Shown: positions 42,546 through 49,761 of the stretch, piece by piece | How positions within the stretch are numbered: position 1 is the stretch's first letter | How the letters are laid out: each line of letters starts with the position of its first letter | Assembly: GCF_014295035.1 (NCBI RefSeq) | Contig: NZ_CP060404.1 | Span: 2,940,501 to 3,004,500 of the forward strand | Reading direction: 5' to 3' | Source of the DNA: Streptomyces buecherae | Lineage (GTDB): Bacteria; Actinomycetota; Actinomycetes; Streptomycetales; Streptomycetaceae | Length of the DNA: 64,000 nucleotides | Made by a program: the position numbers and the translations under genes | Notes under the pieces: model-generated | What the model was told of the DNA's origin: nothing | Databases searched by the model: none | Seen by the model: the letters and a program-made list of their open reading frames with translations, nothing else

Positions 42546-43322
42546 GTGGCTCGCCGGACCGCCAGGGGTCTGGCATGGGTCGCCGCCACGGCGGCCGTGC
42601 TCGCGGTGCTCCTGTTGTCGCCGTTCGTGCTGGAGGGTGTCTCCGACGCCAGGGATGTGGACTGGAACAGGCTGAGCCAGGTCGGCGCGGCGTACGGGTT
42701 CACGTCGGCCGTCGTCTCGGCGCTCGCGTTGGCCGGTGTCGCCGCCTCGCTGATCGCGCAGAACCGGCAGGCCAGGGCCGAGCAGATCCACGGAATCCGC
42801 GGGTACTACCTGGAGCTGGCCCGCATGGAGCTTGACGACATGGCGCTCTACCAGCCTGTGTGGGGTGACACGGACATCGCCGAGGTCCACCAGCGCAAGC
42901 GCCATGTCTACGCCGACCTGATGATGAACTACGCGTGGATGGGCTACGAGGTCGGGACCATCCCCGAGCCGCTGCTGCGCGACATGCTGGCCGGGATGTT
43001 CACCGGAGAGGCGGGGCGACACTACTGGGAAAGGGCCCACGCCTCGTGGGCCGCCAGTGCGTCCGGGAGCCGCGTCGGTCGTCGTTTCCTGGTCATCGTG
43101 GCCGAGGAGCACGCCCGCGCTGTCGCCTCCGGTCCTCCCGTACGCTCGGCCGCTCCCCCGGACCCACCGGACCCACCGGACGTGCCTCCCGCCGGAACGC
43201 CCTCCGCGTGGCAGGCGGCGATCGGCACCCTGGTCGGCCTGGGCACCGGCCTGGCGCTGGGATCGATCGTGCGCAGTCGCAGTCGCAGTCGCAGTGGCAG
43301 TGGCAGTGGCAGCCGCCGCTGA
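42546..43322 (+). CDS. DUF6082-like membrane protein with Ser-Arg/Ser-Gly repeat tail
   Basis: The 258-residue protein starts at GTG 42546. Two N-terminal membrane helices (A-A-V-L-A-V-L-L-L-S-P-F-V-L and V-S-A-L-A-L-A-G-V-A-A-S-L-I) are followed by a cytoplasmic helical part (Q-N-R-Q-A-R, L-M-M-N-Y-A-W-M-G-Y-E) that matches DUF6082 as I recall, then D-P-P-D-P-P-D and a third hydrophobic segment. It ends in R-S-R-S-R-S and G-S-G-S-G-S from a hexanucleotide array. Function unknown. A paralogue-rich family in streptomycetes, often near XRE/DUF397 genes, as here. Confidence 0.75.
   Translation: MARRTARGLAWVAATAAVLAVLLLSPFVLEGVSDARDVDWNRLSQVGAAYGFTSAVVSALALAGVAASLIAQNRQARAEQIHGIRGYYLELARMELDDMALYQPVWGDTDIAEVHQRKRHVYADLMMNYAWMGYEVGTIPEPLLRDMLAGMFTGEAGRHYWERAHASWAASASGSRVGRRFLVIVAEEHARAVASGPPVRSAAPPDPPDPPDVPPAGTPSAWQAAIGTLVGLGTGLALGSIVRSRSRSRSGSGSGSRR
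43272..43313 (+). repeat. hexanucleotide array encoding RS and GS repeats
   Basis: Four CGCAGT units (43272-43295), two GGCAGT and one GGCAGC unit (43296-43313) run in frame at the end of the DUF6082-like gene. Length change would keep the reading frame. Confidence 0.9.
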
Positions 43323-43506
43323 AGGCCGGCAAGGCGGGGGCCGCGACCACGGCGCTCCGGGCGGCGCTGACGGCGTCGGAGCCACCCCGAAAGATTCCCC
43401 CTTGTCTCAGCGCACCGCATGGGAGACGGTAAGCGCTGGTCAGTGGGTGGGTGAGCTACCCGGGGGAGGCGTACGCGGGCAGTCGCGTGCGCGGTGAAGG
43501 AGAGCG

Positions 43507-44076
43507 ATGTTCGCGATATCACTGGGGGACGACGGCGCGGAGCTGCGCCCGCTGGAGCCGTGGAACGCGGAGGAGTACTTCGCGCACATGGAACGGTGCC
43601 GCGAGTACGTCACCCGCTACGTCCCCATGCCCGACCGGGCCACCGACGTGGAGACGGCGCGCACCTTCCTCCAGGCACGCGCGGACAACGCGGCGGCCGG
43701 CCACGGGGGTTTCTTCGGCATCTGGTCGCAGGGCACGTTGGTCGGCGGCGTCCTCTTCGTCGCCCTCGACGCGAAGATGGGCACCTGCGAGGTCGGCTGC
43801 TGGCTGGAGGAGGAGGCCGTCGGTCGCGGTCTGATCACCCGTGCCATGCGGCACCTCATCGACTGGGCCGTGGACGAGCGCGGCATCCACCGCGTCGAGT
43901 GGCAGGCGGCCACCCCCAACACGGCCAGCATCGCCGTGGCCAAGCGCCTTGGCATGACGCGCGAAGGGGTACTTCGCGGCAGCTTCCCGCACCGCGGCGA
44001 GCGCCTGGACATGGAGGTGTGGTCGGTACTCGCCCCGGAATGGCGCGCGCACCGCGACACGCTGACCCGCCGCTGA
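43507..44076 (+). CDS. GNAT acetyltransferase (RimJ/RimL type), copy 1
   Basis: The 189-residue protein is a RimJ/L-type acetyltransferase: L-R-P-L-E-P-W-N-A-E-E-Y at the start, C-E-V-G-C-W-L, the acetyl-CoA loop E-E-A-V-G-R-G-L-I-T-R-A, V-E-W-Q-A-A-T-P-N-T-A-S-I-A-V-A-K-R-L-G, and V-L-R-G-S-F-P-H. Members acetylate N-termini of ribosomal proteins or small amines. The ATG follows GGAGAG. It is a tandem duplicate of the next gene, with the first 19 codons almost the same at base level. Confidence 0.92.
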   Translation: MFAISLGDDGAELRPLEPWNAEEYFAHMERCREYVTRYVPMPDRATDVETARTFLQARADNAAAGHGGFFGIWSQGTLVGGVLFVALDAKMGTCEVGCWLEEEAVGRGLITRAMRHLIDWAVDERGIHRVEWQAATPNTASIAVAKRLGMTREGVLRGSFPHRGERLDMEVWSVLAPEWRAHRDTLTRR

Positions 44077-44277
44077 GCCCCGACCCCGCCGCCCCGCGAG
44101 CCGCCGGCCACGGGCCGAAGTCGGGGCCGGGGCCGGCGGGGTACGCGCTCGCGCACGCGTATTTCGCTTGATCCACATCGGGTTCGCGCGAGACGCTGAC
44201 CGGTGGTCCGCCGGGCGGGCGGGCCGCTGGTTGGCAGGACGCCACAACACAGCACGGTCGATACGGCAGGGGGCGCG

Positions 44278-44841
44278 ATGTTCGCGAAATCGCTGGGGGA
44301 CGACGGCGCGGAGCTGCGCCCGCTGGAGCCGTGGCGCGCCGAGGAGTACTTCACCCACATCGAGCGCTCCCGCGAGTTCATCGGCCGCTACATCGGCCTC
44401 GCCGACGCCGCCGCCGACCTGGACTCGGCCCGCGCGTTCCTCCAGTCGTACGCGGACAAGACGGCGGCCGACGGCGGTCGCATCTACGGGATATGGCTGG
44501 ACGGCACGCTGGTCGGCGGCGTGCTGTTCCGCGTCTTCGACGCGCGGGAGGGGACCTGCGAGGTGGGTTGCTGGCTGGAGGAGACCGCCACCGGACGTGG
44601 CCTGGTCACCCGCGCCATCACCGTCCTCATCGACTGGGCGGTGGACGTACGCGGCATCCACCGCGTCGAATGGCAGGCGGACGCCGCCAACGCGGCCAGC
44701 CTCAAGGCCGCGCAGCGCCTCGGCTTCGTGCGCGACGCGGTGTTGCGGGGCAGCTTCGCGCGCGGCGGTGGCCGCCGCGACGTCGAGGTGTGGTCGGTCC
44801 TCGCCCCGGAGTGGCGCGAGCGCCGCGCGTCCCTGACGTAG
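44278..44841 (+). CDS. GNAT acetyltransferase (RimJ/RimL type), copy 2
   Basis: The 187-residue protein parallels copy 1 throughout (C-E-V-G-C-W-L-E-E-T-A-T-G-R-G-L-V-T-R-A; V-E-W-Q-A-D-A-A-N-A-A-S-L-K-A-A-Q-R-L-G-F). ATG 44278 aligns exactly with the copy 1 start; a frame extending upstream to 44203 is rejected. A 200-base gap separates the copies, with no terminator seen, so co-transcription is likely. Confidence 0.92.
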   Translation: MFAKSLGDDGAELRPLEPWRAEEYFTHIERSREFIGRYIGLADAAADLDSARAFLQSYADKTAADGGRIYGIWLDGTLVGGVLFRVFDAREGTCEVGCWLEETATGRGLVTRAITVLIDWAVDVRGIHRVEWQADAANAASLKAAQRLGFVRDAVLRGSFARGGGRRDVEVWSVLAPEWRERRASLT

Positions 44842-44867
44842 TCGCTGGCGTTGGGCTTCCCTCGCCG

Positions 44868-45068
44868 TCAGCGCGCCCCGTCGGCGAACTGGCCCCGCTT
44901 GACGGCAACCAGCAGCGCGCGGAGCGCGGGGCGGCTGGTGGTGATCACCGTGGCGGGGTCGGTGCTTTCGCGGAGGTGTGGACCGCTGGTGGAGCTGCCG
45001 GCTATCTCTACGCACGTGTCCGAGCCCGGTTCACTGAAGCTCGACTTGCGCCAACGCAACTGGTTCAT
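44868..45068 (-). CDS. DUF397 protein (Scr2-like)
   Basis: The 66-residue DUF397 protein reads L-R-W-R-K-S-S-F-S-E-P-G-S-D-T-C-V-E-I-A, then H-L-R-E-S-T-D-P, then L-R-A-L-L-V-A-V-K-R-G-Q-F. It differs from the 23.9-24.6 kb DUF397 proteins and is partnered with the XRE gene 10 bases upstream. It converges on the GNAT gene. Confidence 0.9.
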   Translation of the reverse strand: MNQLRWRKSSFSEPGSDTCVEIAGSSTSGPHLRESTDPATVITTSRPALRALLVAVKRGQFADGAR

Positions 45069-45078
45069 CCATGCCTTC

Positions 45079-45981
45079 CTATAGCAAGGAGTACAAGATT
45101 CGCTGGATCAGTCCCAGCGAGTCCTTCACACGGTGTGCCTCTGGCTGCACGGATGCGTCCACGGGAGGCAGCGCCCTATCGCTCAGGCTAGCGAACCACT
45201 GGTTGTACCTGGAAAGCGAGTCACTATCTCCTAGGTACAGCGACTTCTCAACGTGTCCAACGACAACCGTGCTCAGCTCGACCTCTGCGGGCACGGCAAG
45301 GGTGAAGGACGTGCCGAAAGCAACCGGGCCATCGAACGGCAGGATCTGGATAGTCACGTTGGGGCGCCGTGAGCCTTCGATGAGGAAGGCCAACTGTTCT
45401 CTCATGATCGAGCGATCACCAAAGGTCGCATGCAGCGCAGCTTCGTGGATGACCGCGTGGAAATGTGGAGGCGCCCCGCCCTCCATCGCCTGCCGACGCC
45501 GCATACGGAACTCGATATCAAGATCCTGCTCCTGCGGCGAAACGCGGGCATAGCCTCCCCTGAAACCCGCCGTAGCGTACGCCGCCGTCTGGAGATGCAC
45601 CGGGATGAACATGGGCTCGTAGATCAGCAAGCGCTCAGCCCTAGACTCCAAGTCGGCGATGTCCAGGAGCGACGGTCGGACGCGGTTCCGATAGGAGTCC
45701 CACCACCCTCCGCTCGCGCCTTGATCCAACTCGACCAGCGCATCAATATACGTGTCACCTATCCCTGTCACGGCGTCAGCAAGACGGCGGAGCCGCTCCC
45801 GCGACAAGCTAGTCCGTCCAGCTTCCGCATTACTCAAATGCGACTGGCGAGTGCCCACCAGCTCAGCGGCTTCTGTCACCGACAGACCGGCACGCTCACG
45901 GAGCTTGCGAACCTCTGCCCCGAACCGACGTTGCCGATAGCTGGGGTTGCTCCTCAGTCCCACGATTTCCACCTCGATCAC
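45079..45981 (-). CDS. XRE-family regulator with DUF5753 domain (Scr1-like)
   Basis: The 300-residue protein has a helix-turn-helix (L-R-E-R-A-G-L-S-V-T-E-A-A-E-L-V-G-T-R-Q-S-H-L-S-N-A-E-A-G, about residues 26-55) and DUF5753 (Y-E-P-M-F-I-P-V-H-L-Q-T-A-A-Y-A, F-H-A-V-I-H-E-A-A-L, V-T-I-Q-I-L-P-F-D). Codon use is visibly less GC-biased than in the neighbours, suggesting recent transfer. It probably regulates itself and the DUF397 gene; the divergent ATPase gene at 46066 shares the promoter region. Confidence 0.9.
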   Translation of the reverse strand: MIEVEIVGLRSNPSYRQRRFGAEVRKLRERAGLSVTEAAELVGTRQSHLSNAEAGRTSLSRERLRRLADAVTGIGDTYIDALVELDQGASGGWWDSYRNRVRPSLLDIADLESRAERLLIYEPMFIPVHLQTAAYATAGFRGGYARVSPQEQDLDIEFRMRRRQAMEGGAPPHFHAVIHEAALHATFGDRSIMREQLAFLIEGSRRPNVTIQILPFDGPVAFGTSFTLAVPAEVELSTVVVGHVEKSLYLGDSDSLSRYNQWFASLSDRALPPVDASVQPEAHRVKDSLGLIQRILYSLL

Positions 45982-45990
45982 TCAGAGCGG

Positions 45991-46020
45991 TTGTACACAT
46001 GTCACGCTACTCGCTACCTT
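45991..46020 (+). promoter_or_regulatory. candidate promoter of the RsbW-like ATPase gene
   Basis: TTGTAC (45991-45996) and TACCTT (46015-46020) with an 18-base spacer resemble a vegetative sigma promoter, 46 bases before the ATG at 46066. The -35 overlaps the palindrome TGTACA, so the divergent XRE regulator could bind here. Confidence 0.4.
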
Positions 46021-46065
46021 GAGTATGGCGCCAGTCACAGCAGGCACTCAACTGGAGGCTGCCAT

Positions 46066-46464
46066 ATGCGCATGCCTGAACAACCCTGGTCCTACGGCCT
46101 GTTCATCCCCCACGATCCGCGAGCCGTCGCCGTCGTACGGGCCACGGTGCGCAGCGTGTTGCGGGCCGGGGAACTCAACTCGCTCGTCGACAAAGCCGAG
46201 TTGCTCGCCTCGGAGCTGGTGACCAACGCGTACCGCAACGCGCACGCCGACGCGTTCGTCAGCATGGACTGGCAGCCGGGCGACTTCCGGCTGACCGTCT
46301 GGGACACGGGGGCCAGGCTGCCCGTGCCGCGCACGGCGGCGGACGGTGACGAGTGCGGGCGCGGGCTGGCCATCGTGGAGGCGGGCTCCGACGACTGGGG
46401 TGTGGAGCGGCACGACGGCGGCAAGGCCGTCTGGTTCTCGCTCAAGCCCCCGCACAGCGGATGA
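46066..46464 (+). CDS. RsbW-like ATP-binding protein (HATPase_c)
   Basis: ATG 46066 is preceded by TGGAGG. The 132-residue protein is a stand-alone GHKL ATPase domain: N-box A-S-E-L-V-T-N-A-Y-R-N-A, then V-W-D-T-G, and G-box G-R-G-L-A-I-V-E-A-G-S-D-D-W-G-V. Such domains act as anti-sigma kinases or as ATP-binding partners in streptomycete regulatory modules; neither sigma factor nor antagonist is encoded next to it. The stop overlaps the next start (ATGA). Confidence 0.9.
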   Translation: MRMPEQPWSYGLFIPHDPRAVAVVRATVRSVLRAGELNSLVDKAELLASELVTNAYRNAHADAFVSMDWQPGDFRLTVWDTGARLPVPRTAADGDECGRGLAIVEAGSDDWGVERHDGGKAVWFSLKPPHSG

Positions 46465-46697
46465 ACGCCGACCCCACCCAGCGGGCGTCCGGCGTCTACG
46501 ACGGCGATCCGGACTGGCTGGACACCTACCGTCGCGCGATCTACGCCACGCTGGTCAGCGACCCGGAGCGGGCGCGGCGGCTGGAGCACCTGCGACAGGT
46601 CTTCGCCGAGGCCGACTGCGTCGAGAACGCCAGATGGGCCGCGGTGCAGGTCGGCGTGTTGCTGGACGCGGCGCACCGGGAGGCCGTCGGCCGCTGA
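46461..46697 (+). CDS. small hypothetical protein, shares a domain with 47997-48359
   Basis: The 78-residue protein begins at the ATG overlapping the ATPase stop. Its second half (D-P-E-R-A-R-R-L-E-H-L-R-Q-V-F-A-E-A-D, V-G-V-L-L-D-A-A-H-R-E) matches the end of the 120-residue protein at 47997, so both belong to one small helical family that I cannot name with certainty. Coupling to the ATPase suggests a regulatory partner. A long hairpin follows. Confidence 0.72.
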   Translation: MNADPTQRASGVYDGDPDWLDTYRRAIYATLVSDPERARRLEHLRQVFAEADCVENARWAAVQVGVLLDAAHREAVGR

Positions 46698-46710
46698 CCC
46701 GGCCGGCCGC

Positions 46711-46744
46711 GGGCCGCCCGAGCCCCCGTGGGCCCGGGCGGCCC
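46711..46744 (+). terminator. hairpin terminator after the ATPase operon
   Basis: GGGCCGCCCGAGCCC (46711-46725) pairs with GGGCCCGGGCGGCCC (46730-46744), with one mismatch in 15 bp and a 4-base loop. Confidence 0.75.
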
Positions 46745-46845
46745 GACATACTCCGTACGGCCGTAGAGCGACACTTACCGTTAGGCCGGTACGGACCGGG
46801 GCATCCGAGAGGGGTTCACCCACCCCTGAGCCCTGGAGGTACGAG

Positions 46846-47676
46846 ATGGGTACGGTCAGCGCGGTACGAGGCGGCCGAGGCGCGGCCCGCAAGGCGGCGA
46901 ACAGTTCGGCCATGGACGCCGCCGCGCGCTGGGGGCTGGCCGCCCGTGGTGTGCTCTACGTCCTGGTCGGGCTGCTCGCGCTGCGGCTCGCCTTCGGCGG
47001 CGGCGAACAGGCCGACAACGGGGGCGCGCTACGCGAGCTGGGCAGACAGCCCTTCGGCGCTTTCCTGATCTGGGCCGTCGGCATCGGCATCGCGGGGCTG
47101 GCCCTGTGGCGGCTGTCGGAGGCGCTGTTCGGCGCGGCCGGGCCGGACGGCCGCAAGGCCCGTAAGCGGGCGATGTCCGCCGGGCGCGCCGTGTTCTACG
47201 GGTTCATGGCGTACTCCATGATCTCCTTCGCCATCAAGGACCAGGGCAGCGGTTCCAGCGACAAGAAGTCCCGTGACGTGACGGCCGACGCCCTGGGCTG
47301 GCCGGCCGGACAGTGGCTGGTGGGCATCGCCGGGCTCGTGATCGCGGGTGCCGGCGTCTGGATCGTCGTCCAGGCCGCGCGCCGCTCGTTCCACAAGCAC
47401 CTCAAGCACGCCCAGATGTCGCGGCGCACCCGGAAGGTGATCGACGTGCTGGGCGTGGTCGGCGGGGTGGCGCGTGGCGCGCTGTTCGCCGTGGCCGGCG
47501 TCTTCGCCGTACGGGCCGCACTCGACTACGACGCGAGCCAGGCCAAGGGCATGGACGACACCCTGCGCAGCTTCGCCGACACCCCGGCCGGCCCGTGGCT
47601 GCTCGCGGCGATCGCCGTGGGCCTGGTGCTGTTCGGCGTCTTCTCGCTGGCCCTTGCGCGGTGGCGGCGGGTGTGA
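46846..47676 (+). CDS. DUF1206 membrane protein
   Basis: The 276-residue protein has six membrane helices in three repeated pairs, each starting near A-R-W/G-x-x-A-R-G-x-L-Y/F (A-A-R-W-G-L-A-A-R-G-V-L-Y-V, M-S-A-G-R-A-V-F-Y-G, V-G-G-V-A-R-G-A-L-F-A-V), the hallmark of DUF1206. Function is unknown; family members are integral membrane proteins common in actinobacteria. The ATG follows GGAGG. It appears monocistronic. Confidence 0.92.
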   Translation: MGTVSAVRGGRGAARKAANSSAMDAAARWGLAARGVLYVLVGLLALRLAFGGGEQADNGGALRELGRQPFGAFLIWAVGIGIAGLALWRLSEALFGAAGPDGRKARKRAMSAGRAVFYGFMAYSMISFAIKDQGSGSSDKKSRDVTADALGWPAGQWLVGIAGLVIAGAGVWIVVQAARRSFHKHLKHAQMSRRTRKVIDVLGVVGGVARGALFAVAGVFAVRAALDYDASQAKGMDDTLRSFADTPAGPWLLAAIAVGLVLFGVFSLALARWRRV

Positions 47677-47996
47677 GGGGTGCGGGGCTCGCACCCGGCG
47701 GGCCTCGGCCTGGCCGCGCGGCGGGCGAGGGGCCGTCCGGCCTGGGGTGAGCCGCCCCCGGGGCGGATGGGGGCGCCCGGTCCCCGAGCAGCCCCGAAGG
47801 TGTACGCGCGCCGGTGATCAGATAGACACGGTGTCGGTACTGAACCCCACCCCGGACGAGCGACAAACCTGGCTGTACCGCCTTGGGCCACCTCGCCGAC
47901 GCGGCAAACTGAGCTTCGGGCGCCACAGACATGCGATGAGCGGACCAGTGGCAGCCCCGCGATCTGCTGCGTTCGGCACGACGGAGGAACAGCACG
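47677..47996. other. intergenic region
   Basis: About 320 bases between the DUF1206 gene and the next plus-strand gene. Frames lack ribosome sites; I see no repeat or hairpin beyond short GC-rich stems. The promoter of 47997 presumably lies at its right end, where the sequence is less GC-rich. Confidence 0.4.
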
Positions 47997-48359
47997 ATGA
48001 GCACTCAGCCCATAGAGCCCCCTGGCGATGACGAGCCGCTGATTCCGATGCCTCCGCTCACGGAGCAGGCGCTCAGGGTGGCCGTTCGCACCTTGGGTCT
48101 GGGGGCGTCGGTCCGCTGCGAGGCAGAGTTCCACGACGCGTGGCAGGAAGCGGTGCAGACCGACAGCACCGTGCCGATGCACACGTTCCTGCATCGCTGG
48201 GCGGTCTTCGTAGCCCTCCGGCGCTACCCGGAGCGTGCACGACGGCTCGATGAGTTGGAGCACGCGGTGGCCGCGACGGACAACGTCGAGGATGCCCGTC
48301 GAGCCTCGGCGCGGATCGGCGTGCTACTCGACCAGGCGTACCGCGAGGTCGCCGCGTGA
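47997..48359 (+). CDS. hypothetical protein, possible antitoxin-like partner
   Basis: The 120-residue protein has a Pro-rich start (P-L-I-P-M-P-P-L-T-E-Q-A-L-R-V-A-V-R-T), a helical middle (E-F-H-D-A-W-Q-E-A-V-Q, F-L-H-R-W-A-V-F) and an end like that of the protein at 46461 (Y-P-E-R-A-R-R-L-D-E-L, I-G-V-L-L-D-Q-A-Y-R-E). From memory it looks like DUF6247 proteins, which precede small RelE-like toxin genes in streptomycetes. Its stop overlaps the start of the short ORF at 48356 (GTGA), the expected toxin position. Confidence 0.68.
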   Translation: MSTQPIEPPGDDEPLIPMPPLTEQALRVAVRTLGLGASVRCEAEFHDAWQEAVQTDSTVPMHTFLHRWAVFVALRRYPERARRLDELEHAVAATDNVEDARRASARIGVLLDQAYREVAA

Positions 48360-48430
48360 GCGACTGGACGTGGGAGTACCTGCCGGACGCGGAGCACGTG
48401 ATGGGCAGGCTGGCCACCGCCGGCTCGTGA
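48356..48430 (+). pseudogene. 24-codon remnant, possibly the start of a RelE-like toxin
   Basis: GTG 48356 overlaps the preceding stop and encodes S-D-W-T-W-E-Y-L-P-D-A-E-H-V-M-G-R-L-A before a TGA at 48428-48430. I recall small toxins that begin W-x-W-x-Y-x-P-D-x-x-H-V and run about 90 residues. Here a terminator hairpin starts 33 bases later, so the rest of the gene is missing. Confidence 0.45.
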
Positions 48431-48462
48431 CCCCAGCGGGGGCTCCTGAACTCCGAAAGACG

Positions 48463-48502
48463 CGAGGGCGCCCGGGCCGGCATTCCGGCCCGGGCGCCCT
48501 CG
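48463..48502. terminator. strong bidirectional terminator
   Basis: CGAGGGCGCCCGGGCCGG (48463-48480) and CCGGCCCGGGCGCCCTCG (48485-48502) form a perfect 18-bp stem with loop CATT between the convergent plus-strand genes and ABC operon 3. Confidence 0.93.
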
Positions 48503-48594
48503 TCAGGGACAGCCCGTGCGACCCTCGCCGCGGCGGCGAAAGGACCAACCCCCGCCGAAGCGGCGAGTTCACACCCTCGCCTCAGCGGCGAGCG

Positions 48595-49761
48595 TCACGC
48601 GTGGACGACGTCCTTCTCCTCCGCGAAGTGGCACGCCGACTCGTGGGCCGCGGGGGTGTTCTGGCCGACGAACCGTTCCGGGATCGCGAGCAGCGGCACC
48701 TCCTTGGCGCACTTGTCCTCCGCCTTCCAGCAGCGGGTGCGGAAGCGGCAGCCGGAGGGCGGGTTGGCCGGCGAGGGGACGTCTCCGGAGAGGATGATCC
48801 GCTCGCGGCCGTCGCGGGCCGAGGGGTCGGGGACGGGGACCGCCGACAGCAGCGCCTGGGTGTAGGGGTGCGTCGGGTGGTCGTAGATCTCCTCGTCCGT
48901 ACCGATCTCGGCCATCTTGCCCAGGTACATCACGCCGACCCGGTCGGAGATGTGCCGGACGATGGACAGGTCGTGCGCGATGAAGATGTAGGACAGGTTG
49001 AACTCGTCCTGGAGCTTCTCCATGAGGTTGATGACCTGCGCCTGCACCGACACGTCCAGCGCCGAGACGGGCTCGTCGCAGATGATGATCTCCGGGTTGA
49101 GCGCGAGGCCGCGGGCGATGCCGATGCGCTGGCGCTGGCCGCCGGAGAACTGGTGCGGGTACCGGTTGATGTACTCCGGGTTCAGGCCCACCACGTCGAG
49201 CAGGTCCTGCACCTTGCGGCGCCGGTCGCCCTTGGGCGCGACCTCCGGGTGGATCTCGAAGGGCTCCCCGATGATGTCGCCGACCGTCATGCGCGGGTTC
49301 AGCGACGTGTAGGGGTCCTGGAAGACCATCTGGATGTTGCGGCGTACGGCCTTCAGCGCGCGCCCGGACAGCTTGGTGATGTCCTGGCCCTTGTAGAAGA
49401 CCTCGCCCGCGGTCGCCTGCTCCAGCGTCATCAGCAGCTTGGCGACCGTGGACTTGCCACAGCCGGACTCGCCGACGATGCCCAGCGTCTCGCCCTGGTA
49501 GAGGTCGAACGAGACGCCGTCCACGGCCTTGACCGCGCCGATCTGGCGCTTGAAGAGGATGCCCTGGGTCAGCGGGAAGTGCTTGACCAGGTTGCGCACC
49601 TGGAGGATCGGCTCGCCGCGCTCGACGGGTGCGTCGAGTACGGCCTCCACCTCCTCGACGGACGCGGCGTCGACCACGTCCACCTCGGTCACGTTCGGGG
49701 TGGTGTCCCGGGGCGCGCCCTTCTGGTCGGCCGCCTCGTCCTTCTTGGTGGGGTCAGCCAT
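48595..49761 (-). CDS. oligopeptide ABC transporter ATP-binding protein (DppF/OppF type), operon 3
   Basis: The 388-residue ATPase has Walker A G-E-S-G-C-G-K-S, signature F-S-G-G-Q-R-Q-R, Walker [13 protein letters not shown] and Cys motif [11 protein letters not shown]. It carries an acidic N-terminal extension of about 50 residues (D-E-A-A-D-Q-K, V-E-E-V-E-A-V-L-D) not seen in the operon 2 copy. Last gene of operon 3; overlaps the DppD-type gene by eight bases. The extension might affect dimer choice with the DppD subunit, which is speculation. Confidence 0.94.
   Translation of the reverse strand: MADPTKKDEAADQKGAPRDTTPNVTEVDVVDAASVEEVEAVLDAPVERGEPILQVRNLVKHFPLTQGILFKRQIGAVKAVDGVSFDLYQGETLGIVGESGCGKSTVAKLLMTLEQATAGEVFYKGQDITKLSGRALKAVRRNIQMVFQDPYTSLNPRMTVGDIIGEPFEIHPEVAPKGDRRRKVQDLLDVVGLNPEYINRYPHQFSGGQRQRIGIARGLALNPEIIICDEPVSALDVSVQAQVINLMEKLQDEFNLSYIFIAHDLSIVRHISDRVGVMYLGKMAEIGTDEEIYDHPTHPYTQALLSAVPVPDPSARDGRERIILSGDVPSPANPPSGCRFRTRCWKAEDKCAKEVPLLAIPERFVGQNTPAAHESACHFAEEKDVVHA

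Noticed and set aside
46066..46464. Sensor histidine kinase
   Set aside because: Only a HATPase_c domain is present, with no phospho-acceptor His domain or membrane segment.
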